Shown here: positions 1 through 8,118 of the stretch, one piece after another | How positions within the stretch are numbered: position 1 is the first letter of the stretch | Layout: each line of letters opens with the position of its first letter | Assembly: GCA_025355585.1 (NCBI GenBank) | Contig: JANXZJ010000060.1 | Coordinates: 1 to 32,695 of the forward strand | DNA length: 32,695 bases | Origin: Mariniphaga sp. | GTDB lineage: Bacteria; Bacteroidota; Bacteroidia; Bacteroidales; Prolixibacteraceae | Direction of reading: 5' to 3' | Notes under the pieces: generated by a model | Database searches by the model: none | Told to the model about the DNA's origin: nothing | Seen by the model: only the letters and a program-made list of their open reading frames with translations | Program-made: the position numbers and the translations under genes

Positions 1-1195
1 AAACTGAAGTTTTTGAAAAGCTGAATAAATCCAGAAAAGATTTTATTGTTAGTGTTCTTTGGCATATTTTGAGCATCAAAGGTAGGATTAATTTCCTGCA
101 ACTTGGACGATTCAGTACTCTTTGTGAACAAACATACAGGAACCAGTTTGCGAAAAAGTTCGATTTCTTCTCATTTAATCAGCAATTGATCAATCAAGTA
201 GTTTCTGATGAGAGAATTATAGCACTTGATCCTTGTTATATTCCCAAAGCCGGTAAGTCAACATACGGAAGAGGGAGATATTGGTCCGGTGTAGCCGGTG
301 CAGCAAAATGGGGTCTGGATATTTGCGGTTTTGCCGTTGTTGATATTGTCAATAACACCGCACTGCATTTAAAAGCCTGGCAAACACCATCAGCGGATGA
401 ATTGCTTAAAAAAGGATTGAACCTATTGTCTCACTATGCAAGTCTTGTGGCTGAAAATGCGGAACTGTTTAAAGCATTGTCAAAATATATAGTTGCCGAT
501 GCCTATTTTTCCAAGAGACCATTTGTGGTAGCAGTAATATCATCCGGACTTGTGTTCATCAGTCGTTTAAGAGATGACAGTGTGTTGATGTACAAGTTTA
601 AAGGTGAGCGAACGGGTAAAAAAGGGGCTCCACGCAAGTTTTCAGGTGTGGTGGACGTTTACAACTTTAACCCCAATCACTTTTCATTGGACCTGTCAAA
701 CGAGGAGATTACAATCTACTCATTGGTCGTTTATTCCAAGGCATTCAAAATGTACATCAAGTTAGCCATTACAATCTTTTATGAAAAAGGGGTGGAAAAG
801 GATAGAAAACTCTACTTCTCCACGGATTTGAAGCTGGCAGGTGAAAAAATAGTTCGGTATTATCAGTCACGTTTCCAGATTGAATTTCTGTATCGGGATG
901 CAAAGCAGTTTACTGGACTTACTAACTGTCAGGCAAGAAGTAAAGACAAATTGGATTTTCACTTTAATGCAACACTAACAGCTGTAAATCTGGCAAAACA
1001 TGACTGGATGGTGACCAAAGGTAAAATGCATGTGCCATTCTCAATGTCAGATTATAAAACAATGTGTAACAACAATTTGATGCTCGAACGATTTATTTGC
1101 ATGTTTGCTATAAACCCTAACACACCAAAAAATCAAAAAATTGTCAAAGAACTATTGGATTACGGTAAAATTGCCGCTTAAAATTTACCGAAGTA
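1..1195 (+). mobile_element. IS4-type insertion sequence, 3' part
   Basis: The left edge of the window lies inside this element. The transposase frame fills almost all of it and stops at 1181. The right boundary is inferred from the point where the neighbouring sigma-factor reading frame stops resembling its family, at about 1190-1200. The left terminal repeat is outside the window, so the terminal inverted repeats and the target duplication cannot be checked. The few bases between the transposase stop and the sigma frame would have to hold the right end. Confidence 0.7.
3..1181 (+). CDS. IS4-family DDE transposase (5' end outside window)
   Basis: This is a DDE transposase that would cut and rejoin the ends of its own IS. 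The frame is open back to the first bases of the window (…EVFEKLNKSRKDF…), so the TTG at 69 is only an internal codon and the true start lies upstream. Visible motifs are a first Asp in ALDPCYIPKAG, a second Asp in IVADAYF, and a third region YYQSRFQIEFLYRDAKQ. The third region fits the IS4 signature Y-x2-R-x3-E-x6-K exactly. The C-terminal part (TNCQARSKDKLDFHFNATLTAVNLAK) is also typical of these transposases. No frameshift or internal stop is seen, so the copy may be active. It ends 3 bp before the stop of the truncated sigma-factor frame on the other strand. Confidence 0.88.
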   Translation, partial: TEVFEKLNKSRKDFIVSVLWHILSIKGRINFLQLGRFSTLCEQTYRNQFAKKFDFFSFNQQLINQVVSDERIIALDPCYIPKAGKSTYGRGRYWSGVAGAAKWGLDICGFAVVDIVNNTALHLKAWQTPSADELLKKGLNLLSHYASLVAENAELFKALSKYIVADAYFSKRPFVVAVISSGLVFISRLRDDSVLMYKFKGERTGKKGAPRKFSGVVDVYNFNPNHFSLDLSNEEITIYSLVVYSKAFKMYIKLAITIFYEKGVEKDRKLYFSTDLKLAGEKIVRYYQSRFQIEFLYRDAKQFTGLTNCQARSKDKLDFHFNATLTAVNLAKHDWMVTKGKMHVPFSMSDYKTMCNNNLMLERFICMFAINPNTPKNQKIVKELLDYGKIAA

Positions 1196-1610
1196 TTGTA
1201 TTCGATAGGTCGATTAATTTATTAGCTGCTAACTCCAATGCTGAATTACTATTTTCATTTTCTTGTAACTTATTATCTAGTAAAGTTACTTTCTTTTTTT
1301 CCAGAAAGTTAAAACAGGTATTGAAGGCAATCTGACCAATCCATGTACTCAGTTTTGATTGAAACTTAAAGCCCGGAAGATTTTTATAGGCTTTCAGGTA
1401 AATATCCTGCGCAATATCTTTTCTGTCTTCCGAATTGTTTAATAATTTGAATACAATTTGAGCCACCAGACCCTCGGTGTTTTTAATAATAGTAGCAAAG
1501 GCCTGGTTATCACCCTTCAGTACTCGATTAACCAACTCTTTATCATCCACGTTATTTTTTATAATTGGGTTCAAGAGGTATTTGACAGATTTGGGATGAT
1601 AAAGTTGCAA
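1185..1610 (-). pseudogene. ECF sigma factor, truncated after region 2
   Basis: The product resembles an extracytoplasmic-function RNA polymerase sigma factor. Region 2 is clear: ELVNRVLKGDNQAFATII, then the -10-binding part DRKDIAQDIYLKAYKNL, then KFQSKLSTWIGQIAFNTCFNFLEKKK. Region 4, the helix-turn-helix that reads the -35 element, is missing: the frame ends about 35 residues after region 2, exactly where it meets the IS. Intact relatives are usually 170-200 residues, against at most 141 here. The start is uncertain. TTG at 1610 gives the longest frame, but GTG at 1550 (VDDKELV…) fits the usual N-terminus better. I infer that IS insertion separated the two halves and that this fragment no longer makes a working sigma factor. 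Confidence 0.75.
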
Positions 1611-1638
1611 TAGAAATTGAATATCTTCTTATAATAGC

Positions 1639-1665
1639 AAAAAGCCCTGTTTGTCAGGACTTTTT
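1639..1665 (-). terminator. Intrinsic terminator after the carboxylase operon
   Basis: An 11-bp hairpin with one mismatch (AAAAAGCCCTG / CAGGACTTTTT, 5-nt loop) lies 27 bp past the stop of the carboxyltransferase gene. A U-run follows on the minus strand. The A-tract on the other side makes it potentially bidirectional. Confidence 0.75.
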
Positions 1666-1691
1666 GATTTAGATTGAAACACCGCTATTCT

Positions 1692-3230
1692 TTAAAGCGG
1701 AATATTCCCGTGCTTTTTCAATGGATTTGTCTTGTGCTTGTTTTGGGTCATCTCGAGCGCCTGTATCAGTTTGAACCTTGTTTGTGCAGGATAAATAATC
1801 TCGTCGATGTAACCTAGTTCAGCTGCTTTATAAGGATTGGCGAACTTTTCGCGGTAATCATCAATCTTCTCCTGTAGCTCCTCTGGATTCATTTTCCCGC
1901 GGTGAATGATCTTCACAGCTCCTTCGGCACCCATTACTGCAATTTCAGCTGAAGGATAGGCAAAATTAATATCTGCACCGATGTGTTTACTGCTCATAAC
2001 ATCATAGGCTCCGCCATAAGCTTTACGCGTGATCAGCGTAATTTTAGGAACTGTTGCCTCAGCATAAGCATAAAGCAGTTTGGCTCCATGACGGATAATC
2101 CCGCCGAATTCCTGAACTGTTCCAGGAAGGAAACCCGGAACATCAACTATTGTTACAATTGGAATATTGAATGCATCGCAAAAGCGGACGAACCTTGCAC
2201 CCTTCACGGATGAGTTGATGTCAAGTACACCGGCGAGACTTGCCGGCTGATTTGCAACAATACCAACACTACGGCCTGCAAAGCGGGCAAATCCGATGAT
2301 CAAATTAGGGGCAAACGCAGGTTGTAACTCGAAAAAGTTCTGATCATCAGCTACGCTTGTGATCAATTCTTTCATATCATAGGGTTTGTTCGGATCTTCG
2401 GGAATCAATGTATTCAAATTTTTATCTTCCCGGTTGACGTCATCCTTGCATTCAAGAATATGTGGATCTTCGAGATTATTCGAAGGAAGATATCCGATCA
2501 GTTCGCGTATCATTAACAAGGCATGATCCTCATTATCAGCCGTCAGGTGTGCTACTCCACTTTTTACATGGTGTGTCGTGGCGCCACCAAGTTCCTCCAT
2601 GGTCACCTCTTCATGCGTAACCGCTTTAACCACATCAGGCCCAGTCACAAACATATAACTTGTATCTTTCACCATTACAATAAAGTCGGTAATTGCGGGT
2701 GAATATACAGCACCACCTGCGCACGGACCTAAAATGGCTGAAATCTGGGGGATTACCCCGGAACTCATCACATTGCGGAAAAAAATGTCGGCATAACCTG
2801 CGAGACTTTCAATCCCTTCCTGAATACGTGCTCCACCCGAATCATTCAGACCAATCAGCGGAGCTCCCATTTTCATGGCAAGATCCATGATCTTGACAAT
2901 TTTGTCGGCATTTGCCCTGCTCATTGTACCGCCAAACACCGTAAAATCCTGAGCAAAAGTATACACAAGCCGGCCATCAATCTTTCCATATCCGGTAACA
3001 ACACCATCGCCTGAAAATCTGTTTTTTTCCATTCCGAAATCATGAGAACGATGGATCACAAACTTGTCGAGTTCGACAAATGTTCCCGGATCGATCAATA
3101 CATCAATCCTCTCACGGGCTGTTTTTCTTCCGGCAGCGTGTTGACGGTCAATGCGATCCGGTCCTCCGCCTGCTTCTGCTTCATTTATTCGCTCTTCGAG
3201 CCTTTCTAATTTATCTTGTTGTGATGACAT
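1692..3230 (-). CDS. pccB: Acyl-CoA (propionyl-CoA type) carboxylase carboxyltransferase beta subunit
   Basis: This subunit moves CO2 from carboxybiotin to an acyl-CoA, most likely propionyl-CoA to give methylmalonyl-CoA, in the cytoplasm. The 512-residue length is standard for the PccB/MmdA family. The N-terminal crotonase-like half carries [11 protein letters not shown] at about 129-139, and the C-terminal half has the acyl-CoA-binding stretch [17 protein letters not shown] chose ATG at 3230 ([11 protein letters not shown]) over a TTG three codons upstream. It is the last gene of a minus-strand operon, 44 bp after the biotin carrier gene, with a terminator just beyond. No decarboxylase membrane subunit (MmdB/OadB) is adjacent, so a soluble carboxylase is likelier than a sodium-pumping decarboxylase. 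Substrate choice between propionyl-, acetyl- and methylmalonyl-CoA cannot be settled from sequence alone. Confidence 0.92.
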   Translation of the reverse strand: MSSQQDKLERLEERINEAEAGGGPDRIDRQHAAGRKTARERIDVLIDPGTFVELDKFVIHRSHDFGMEKNRFSGDGVVTGYGKIDGRLVYTFAQDFTVFGGTMSRANADKIVKIMDLAMKMGAPLIGLNDSGGARIQEGIESLAGYADIFFRNVMSSGVIPQISAILGPCAGGAVYSPAITDFIVMVKDTSYMFVTGPDVVKAVTHEEVTMEELGGATTHHVKSGVAHLTADNEDHALLMIRELIGYLPSNNLEDPHILECKDDVNREDKNLNTLIPEDPNKPYDMKELITSVADDQNFFELQPAFAPNLIIGFARFAGRSVGIVANQPASLAGVLDINSSVKGARFVRFCDAFNIPIVTIVDVPGFLPGTVQEFGGIIRHGAKLLYAYAEATVPKITLITRKAYGGAYDVMSSKHIGADINFAYPSAEIAVMGAEGAVKIIHRGKMNPEELQEKIDDYREKFANPYKAAELGYIDEIIYPAQTRFKLIQALEMTQNKHKTNPLKKHGNIPL

Positions 3231-3274
3231 ATAATTCAATTAATTGACTGACATTATTTTACTTTTCAACCTGC

Positions 3275-3799
3275 TTACTTTTCCTTTATGTCATCAATAA
3301 CCACTAATAGCTGGTCATTATCGACTGTTTCACCTTCTTTTACTGGTACTTCTTTTACGATCCCGCGTTGGCCCGCTTTAAATTCGCTTTCCATTTTCAT
3401 CGCCGAAAGTACAATCAATGGTTGTCCGGCTTCAACAATATCTCCTGGTTTAACGAAAACCCTGACCACTTTCCCGGGCATCGGGGAGCGAATGGTATTA
3501 TCGTTAAGCACCTGTTTCGATTGCATTCTGCTTTGCCGGTAACGTGATTCATTGTCTAACACCTCGACATCAAACTTGAAATACAGCGTGTTGACATGAA
3601 AATGTTTAGGCTCTTTATTTTCAATTACTTCGATATTAAAGGATCTTCCATGGTATAGTATTGAAAACTCCTGATTGCTCACTTTAACGATATCGATTTC
3701 GTATAGCTCATCATCTACAGAAAGTGTCAGGATATTTCCTTCGCGCTTCACCTCTTTGACGATTGCATTACGGTTATTGACTTTAAGTTCGAGTTCCAT
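3275..3799 (-). CDS. Biotin carboxyl carrier protein of acyl-CoA carboxylase
   Basis: This is the swinging-arm subunit that carries carboxybiotin between the two catalytic subunits encoded on either side. It has 174 residues. The C-terminal biotinyl domain (about 103-172) starts RSPMPGKVVRVFVKPGD and holds the attachment motif SAMKMES, which makes Lys135 the biotinylated residue. The first 80 residues form a beta-rich region typical of carriers linked to PccB/MmdA-type transferases, followed by a polar linker (about 83-102). Gaps of 30 bp upstream and 44 bp downstream support a single transcript. It needs biotin-protein ligase, which is not in the window. Confidence 0.92.
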   Translation of the reverse strand: MELELKVNNRNAIVKEVKREGNILTLSVDDELYEIDIVKVSNQEFSILYHGRSFNIEVIENKEPKHFHVNTLYFKFDVEVLDNESRYRQSRMQSKQVLNDNTIRSPMPGKVVRVFVKPGDIVEAGQPLIVLSAMKMESEFKAGQRGIVKEVPVKEGETVDNDQLLVVIDDIKEK

Positions 3800-3829
3800 C
3801 TGATAAATTTAATTGCTATAAGTATGGGT

Positions 3830-5353
3830 TTATATTCGCGACGTAAATTTCCGAAGTTGCCTTTTCCAGTTCGTTTCTTTTTTCGCCGAAGGGGCAGCAT
3901 TTGCTTTTTTACTATCCTCAAGACGGGAGACGTATTGGGCAAATGTCGCAATCATAGCCATGTCCTCACATTTCCTGTCGCAGATGCCATCCGCAAGTAG
4001 AAAATCACTGTTTTTCTCAATAAAATGAGTATTATATTGCCCATTTCTGAAATCGGGAGTATCCATAATCCTTTCAAGAAACCGGATTGTCGTTTTAATC
4101 CCTGTGATTTTGTATTCGTATAGTGCACGTCTCATTCTTTCAATTGCATCTTCACGGGTTCGGCCCCATACAATCAATTTGCTGATCAGCGAATCGTAAT
4201 AAATTGGAATAGTATATCCTTCATATACATAGCCATCGCATCGGACCCCAAAACCGAATGGCTCGGTGATATGGGTAATGGTTCCGGGGTTAGGCATAAA
4301 ATTGTTGTCTGTATCTTCGGCATAAATCCGGCACTCGATGGCATGTCCGCTTTGTTTCAGGTCTTCCTGTCTGAACGGAAGTTCGAAACCTTCGGCGATT
4401 CTTATTTGTTCTTTCACCAGATCTACACCAACAACGCGTTCCGTGATAGGATGTTCGACCTGTAAACGCGTATTCATTTCAAGAAAATAGAAATTCAACT
4501 TATCATCAACGATGAATTCAATCGTACCGGCTCCTTCGTATTGACATGCATTTGCAGCCGCAACCGCATATGCCCCCATTTGCTCTCTTATCTCGGGCGT
4601 CATGATTGGTGAAGGTGTCTCTTCCACCACTTTCTGATGACGGCGCTGGACGGAACACTCCCGTTCGAAAAGATGTACCGTGTTTCCATATTTATCAGAT
4701 AGTATCTGAAATTCAATATGATGTGGCGAATCGACATATTTTTCAATGTATAAAGCATCATCGCCAAAGGCCGTCTTAGCCTCCGAACGTGCAGCGCGTA
4801 ACGAACTGGCAATCTGCGACTCTTTTTTTACGAGTCGCATCCCTTTACCACCGCCACCTGCCGACGCTTTGATCATTACAGGAAGGCCAATTTCTTTGAT
4901 ATACCTTGCTGCTTCTGCTTCACTTGTAACCTTTTCTGTTGTTCCCGGGACAACAGGAACACCAGCCGCAATCATCTTTTTCCGGGCGCTGATTTTATCC
5001 CCCATCATTTCGATGGATTCAGGGGATGGGCCAATAAATCGCAACCCTTCTTCACGGCAACGGCGCGCAAATTTTGAATTCTCTGACAGAAATCCATAAC
5101 CAGGGTGGATAGCATCAGCTCCTGATAATTTGGCAGTTGCGATGATCTTCTCCATGCTGAGATAACTCTCAGAAGAGGGTGCCGGACCAATATTATATGC
5201 TTCGTTGGCGTATCTCACATGCATGGCAGTGCGGTCTGCGTCGCTAAAAACTGCGACGGTGTCAATTCCCATTTCGCGACAGGAGCGCATGATTCGGATC
5301 GCAATTTCTCCCCGGTTGGCGACCAATACCTTTTTAATTGGTTTTTGTTCCAT
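3830..5353 (-). CDS. accC: Biotin carboxylase subunit of acyl-CoA carboxylase
   Basis: This enzyme carboxylates biotin on the carrier protein using ATP and bicarbonate. The 507 residues show the full biotin carboxylase plan. The N-terminal fold starts KKVLVANRGEIAIRI. The ATP-grasp domain has the glycine-rich loop ASAGGGGKGMR (163-173), RRHQKVVEE (237-245) and EMNTRLQVEHP (292-302). A C-terminal domain and a basic tail of about 50 residues follow. It is longer than E. coli AccC (449 residues), and the extra C-terminal part resembles other Bacteroidota PccA-type subunits. It is the first gene of the operon; its start at 5353 is divergent from pepE, and the promoters must lie in the 161-bp gap. 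I saw no clear TAnnTTTG box there. Confidence 0.93.
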   Translation of the reverse strand: MEQKPIKKVLVANRGEIAIRIMRSCREMGIDTVAVFSDADRTAMHVRYANEAYNIGPAPSSESYLSMEKIIATAKLSGADAIHPGYGFLSENSKFARRCREEGLRFIGPSPESIEMMGDKISARKKMIAAGVPVVPGTTEKVTSEAEAARYIKEIGLPVMIKASAGGGGKGMRLVKKESQIASSLRAARSEAKTAFGDDALYIEKYVDSPHHIEFQILSDKYGNTVHLFERECSVQRRHQKVVEETPSPIMTPEIREQMGAYAVAAANACQYEGAGTIEFIVDDKLNFYFLEMNTRLQVEHPITERVVGVDLVKEQIRIAEGFELPFRQEDLKQSGHAIECRIYAEDTDNNFMPNPGTITHITEPFGFGVRCDGYVYEGYTIPIYYDSLISKLIVWGRTREDAIERMRRALYEYKITGIKTTIRFLERIMDTPDFRNGQYNTHFIEKNSDFLLADGICDRKCEDMAMIATFAQYVSRLEDSKKANAAPSAKKETNWKRQLRKFTSRI

Positions 5354-5514
5354 AGTAGATTACAATGACTTAAAATATTCAACTCAAACAAAACAAATTG
5401 GAGAGCTCATCTTCCGTTAAACAGGTTTGTTTCGGAAATTGTTTTTCAGATCGGGGTTAGTTTTTCTTTCAGCAGGTTTTTTACTTACTTGCGGCTGCAA
5501 TATTAACCTTTTTT

Positions 5515-6225
5515 ATGAGACTTCTACTAATTAGCAATTCTACAATGCAGGGTGAGCCTTATCTCGACTATCCAAAACACGAGATTCAAAAATTTTTGGG
5601 CGATAAAACGGTCACTGCGCTTTTTATTCCTTATGCTGCGGTGACATTCTCATTTGACCTTTATGAATCGAAAGTAAAGGAACGATTTGCAGAAATTGGA
5701 CATCAAATCACTTCTATTCATAACTTTAGCGATCCTGTTGAGGCGGTTCAAAAAGCGGAGGTAATTGTTGTTGGTGGTGGCAACACATGGCAACTTGTGC
5801 GGATGATGCACGATAACCTGTTAATGGATGCAATCCGGCAGAAAGTAAACAAGGGAACACCCTATATTGGTTGGAGTGCGGGATCGAATGTTGCCTGTCC
5901 AACACTACAAACGACAAATGACATGCCAATTGTCGATCCAAGAGGGTTCGATTGTATGGAATTAGTGCCGTTTCAAATCAATCCGCATTACCTGGATGCC
6001 AATCCTGCGGGGCATGGCGGCGAAACGCGCGAACAACGAATTGATGAATTTCTTGAAGTCAATCCCACAGTTACAGTCGTCGGACTTCGGGAAGGAACTA
6101 TGCTGAAATGTGAGAACAATACTTTGAAACTGATTGGCAACCGGAGTGCACGAATTTTCAAAAAAGGTATGAATCCGGAAGAACTTAGTGCCAGTGATGA
6201 TTTTAGTTTTCTGCTAAATCGTTAA
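5515..6225 (+). CDS. pepE: Dipeptidase E (alpha-aspartyl dipeptidase, family S51)
   Basis: PepE hydrolyses dipeptides with N-terminal aspartate in the cytoplasm. The 236 residues match the family length. The nucleophile lies in GWSAGSN (Ser121), with Asp136 (NDMPI) and His158 (INPHY). These correspond, shifted by one residue, to the Ser-Asp-His triad known from the enterobacterial enzyme. VVGGGNTWQL (85-94) is the other family hallmark. No signal peptide is seen. It begins a plus-strand run: the next gene starts 15 bp after its stop, so the two are probably co-transcribed despite unrelated functions. Confidence 0.93.
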   Translation: MRLLLISNSTMQGEPYLDYPKHEIQKFLGDKTVTALFIPYAAVTFSFDLYESKVKERFAEIGHQITSIHNFSDPVEAVQKAEVIVVGGGNTWQLVRMMHDNLLMDAIRQKVNKGTPYIGWSAGSNVACPTLQTTNDMPIVDPRGFDCMELVPFQINPHYLDANPAGHGGETREQRIDEFLEVNPTVTVVGLREGTMLKCENNTLKLIGNRSARIFKKGMNPEELSASDDFSFLLNR

Positions 6226-6240
6226 TTAATACTATTCTTA

Positions 6241-6990
6241 GTGAATAAACTTATCTTGGGAAGAATTAGTCCATTATGGTTTTTGCTGTTCACCTTCTTT
6301 ACCAGTTGTACACCTTCTAAACTGATAACTATTTATACAATTGGTGATTCGACGATGGCAAATAAAAAGGCAGAGGTGTACCCCGAGACCGGATGGGGTC
6401 AGGTATTCCAAAATTACTTCGATGCGAAGGTCAAGGTGAGCAATCATGCTGTAAATGGCAGAAGTTCAAAAAGTTTTATCGATGAAGGACGCTGGAAAAT
6501 TGTTCTCGATAGTCTTAAACGGGGTGATTATGTCTTCATCCAGTTTGGACATAACGATGAAAAGGCAGATAAGCCGGCTGTATATGCTGATCCATCTACC
6601 ACTTACAGGCAGAATCTCGAAAAATACATTGTTGAAGCAAGAGCAAAAGGTGCCACACCGATCCTGCTCACATCAATTGTCCGCCGGAAATTCGATGGAT
6701 CAGGGAAACTTGTCGATACGCATGGAAAGTACCCCGATGCCGTTCGTGAAATCGCTGCAGATCTTAAAGTTAATTTTATTGATATGCAGGTGCTGACTCA
6801 TTCGCTGATAAGTTCAATGGGTGACGAACCTTCCAAAAAAATGTATCTTTGGACAACACCTGACCAAAAATTCCCCGAAGGGAGAAAAGACGATACCCAT
6901 TTGTCTGTTGAAGGTGCCAAAACATTTGCAGATCTCGTTGCCAAAGAAGTGAGAAAGCTGAAAACCCCGCTGGCATGGCATGTGAAATAG
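6241..6990 (+). CDS. Rhamnogalacturonan acetylesterase-type SGNH lipoprotein (CE12)
   Basis: This esterase most likely removes acetyl groups from the pectic rhamnogalacturonan backbone. The 249-residue protein has a lipoprotein signal with lipobox FFTSC (Cys23), so it should be anchored to a membrane. The SGNH blocks are all present: GDST with nucleophile Ser37, NHAVNGRSS (Gly73), QFGHND (Asn105) and DDTH (Asp217, His220). TGWGQVF is characteristic of CE12. Start is GTG at 6241; no upstream ATG fits before the pepE stop. The downstream glycan genes agree with a role in pectin breakdown, but xylan acetylesterase activity also occurs in this family. Confidence 0.85.
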   Translation: MNKLILGRISPLWFLLFTFFTSCTPSKLITIYTIGDSTMANKKAEVYPETGWGQVFQNYFDAKVKVSNHAVNGRSSKSFIDEGRWKIVLDSLKRGDYVFIQFGHNDEKADKPAVYADPSTTYRQNLEKYIVEARAKGATPILLTSIVRRKFDGSGKLVDTHGKYPDAVREIAADLKVNFIDMQVLTHSLISSMGDEPSKKMYLWTTPDQKFPEGRKDDTHLSVEGAKTFADLVAKEVRKLKTPLAWHVK

Positions 6991-7058
6991 TATACCTGTT
7001 TTGATTCAGAAGCGACTTAAAAAATGCCTTTAATAGAAAATACAAATTATTGGTTGTG

Positions 7059-7068
7059 CAATCGATTG
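7059..7068. promoter_or_regulatory. Candidate LacI-type operator
   Basis: CAATCGATTG is a perfect 10-bp palindrome with the central CG typical of LacI-family operators. It covers the -33 element of the promoter at 7066-7093, which would suit repression. No regulator gene is nearby, so assignment to that family is inference. Confidence 0.4.
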
Positions 7069-7093
7069 TTTTAAGGCAATCTGTTTATATTTG
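7066..7093 (+). promoter_or_regulatory. Bacteroidota-type promoter of the DUF4350-like gene
   Basis: TTG (7066-7068), a 17-bp spacer and a perfect -7 box TATATTTG (7086-7093) match the TTG/TAnnTTTG consensus of the phylum's primary sigma factor. The ATG follows 61 bp downstream, so the gene has its own promoter in addition to any read-through from pepE. Confidence 0.6.
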
Positions 7094-7154
7094 TTTGATT
7101 TTCCTGAATTACGGTTGGGTGTTGATTTGAATTATTTTAAACAAAAACGATAAC

Positions 7155-7946
7155 ATGATGAAACAGAATTATTTTTCACTCAAAGGTATTATATTGCTTA
7201 TTTTGTGTGCGATAGCCTTGGATGGCTTCACTCAGAAAGTCGTAGGTCTCGATAATTGGTATAACCACGAAACAAACGCAAAGACCGGAAAGATCTTTCA
7301 TTATACCTGGGATGATACTGAAAACAGCGGTTTCTCGCAACTGGGTGACCTGTTTAAAAGTAAAGGGGCTTCATTAAAAACCGTTGCGACCAAAGCAGAT
7401 AAGAGTAGTCTTAAGGGTATTGATGTCTATATTATAGTTGACCCTGACACTACAAGCGAAAACCCGAAACCGAATTATATTCTGCCAAATGATATCAAAG
7501 CAATTTCAGCATGGGTTAAAAATGGCGGTGTACTTCTGGTTTTGGCCAATGACAAACCAAATTGTGAATTCACTCATTTAAACAATCTTGGGAAAGAATT
7601 CGGTTTACATTTTAATCCGGTGACACTTAATCCGGTGACCAACAGAGAGTGGAATATGGCTGCCGAAACCAATTTGCCCAATCATCCGCTATTTAAAGGC
7701 GTGAATAAAATTTATATGAAAGAGGTTTGTTCGCTCGGTCTAAGTGGAGCTGCCAAAGCAGTTTTGACAGATAAAGGTAATGTGTATATTGCCGAAGTTC
7801 CGTTTGGAAAAGGGTATGTTTTGGCTGTTGGCGATCCATGGTTGTATAACGAATATATTGATCATGCAATGCTTCCGGCTGATTTCGAAAATCTGAAAGC
7901 TGCCAATAACCTCACTGAATTGCTTCTTTCGAAGGTGAAGAAGTGA
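7155..7946 (+). CDS. Secreted DUF4350/GATase-like protein associated with GH105 enzymes
   Basis: This 263-residue exported protein has a signal peptide (about 1-26, ending DGFTQK). Its body (GLDNWYNHETN…FHYTWDDTENSGFSQLGDLF, YIIVDPDTTSENPKPNYI, ISAWVKNGGVLLVLANDKPNCEFTHLN) resembles the domain that often follows unsaturated rhamnogalacturonyl hydrolase (GH105) in Bacteroidota proteins. Here it stands alone and no GH105 gene is in the window. The fold is probably a class I glutamine-amidotransferase-like sandwich, without an obvious catalytic Cys-His pair. Its biochemical role is unknown; an accessory role in pectin use is inferred from the family and from the CE12 neighbour upstream. Confidence 0.65.
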   Translation: MMKQNYFSLKGIILLILCAIALDGFTQKVVGLDNWYNHETNAKTGKIFHYTWDDTENSGFSQLGDLFKSKGASLKTVATKADKSSLKGIDVYIIVDPDTTSENPKPNYILPNDIKAISAWVKNGGVLLVLANDKPNCEFTHLNNLGKEFGLHFNPVTLNPVTNREWNMAAETNLPNHPLFKGVNKIYMKEVCSLGLSGAAKAVLTDKGNVYIAEVPFGKGYVLAVGDPWLYNEYIDHAMLPADFENLKAANNLTELLLSKVKK

Positions 7947-7976
7947 AATGATCTGATTAATTGAATTTTAGTGGGA

Positions 7977-8028
7977 TGGAATAATGAAAAAGTTGTATAG
8001 CTGCATCCTTTCATTATTCCATTTTTTT
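7977..8028 (+). terminator. Intrinsic terminator
   Basis: A perfect 13-bp inverted repeat (TGGAATAATGAAA / TTTCATTATTCCA, 19-nt loop) is followed directly by seven T residues. It lies 30 bp after the DUF4350-like stop and separates that unit from the glycosidase gene. Confidence 0.8.
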
Positions 8029-8071
8029 GATTTTCCGACTTAACTCTTATTTTGAGAGAAGTAATTCTCTC
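8026..8071 (+). promoter_or_regulatory. Candidate promoter with hairpin/operator before the GH65-like gene
   Basis: TTTG (8026-8029), 17 bp, then TTATTTTG (8047-8054, one mismatch to TAnnTTTG) form a possible promoter. It is followed at once by the perfect inverted repeat GAGAGAAgtaaTTCTCTC (8054-8071), around the expected transcription start. The repeat could be an operator or a 5' mRNA hairpin. Confidence 0.4.
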
Positions 8072-8118
8072 CTCCATTCTCTTAATCAAAACCGTTTCCA
8101 CCAACTAATCTCTGAAAA

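Noticed and set aside
1692-3799. Sodium-pumping methylmalonyl-CoA decarboxylase instead of a carboxylase
   Set aside because: The operon includes biotin carboxylase and no membrane beta subunit; the carboxylase reading fits better.
4746-5099. Plus-strand open frame of 117 codons inside accC
   Set aside because: It lies fully within the well-supported biotin carboxylase gene on the other strand and shows no family-like residues.
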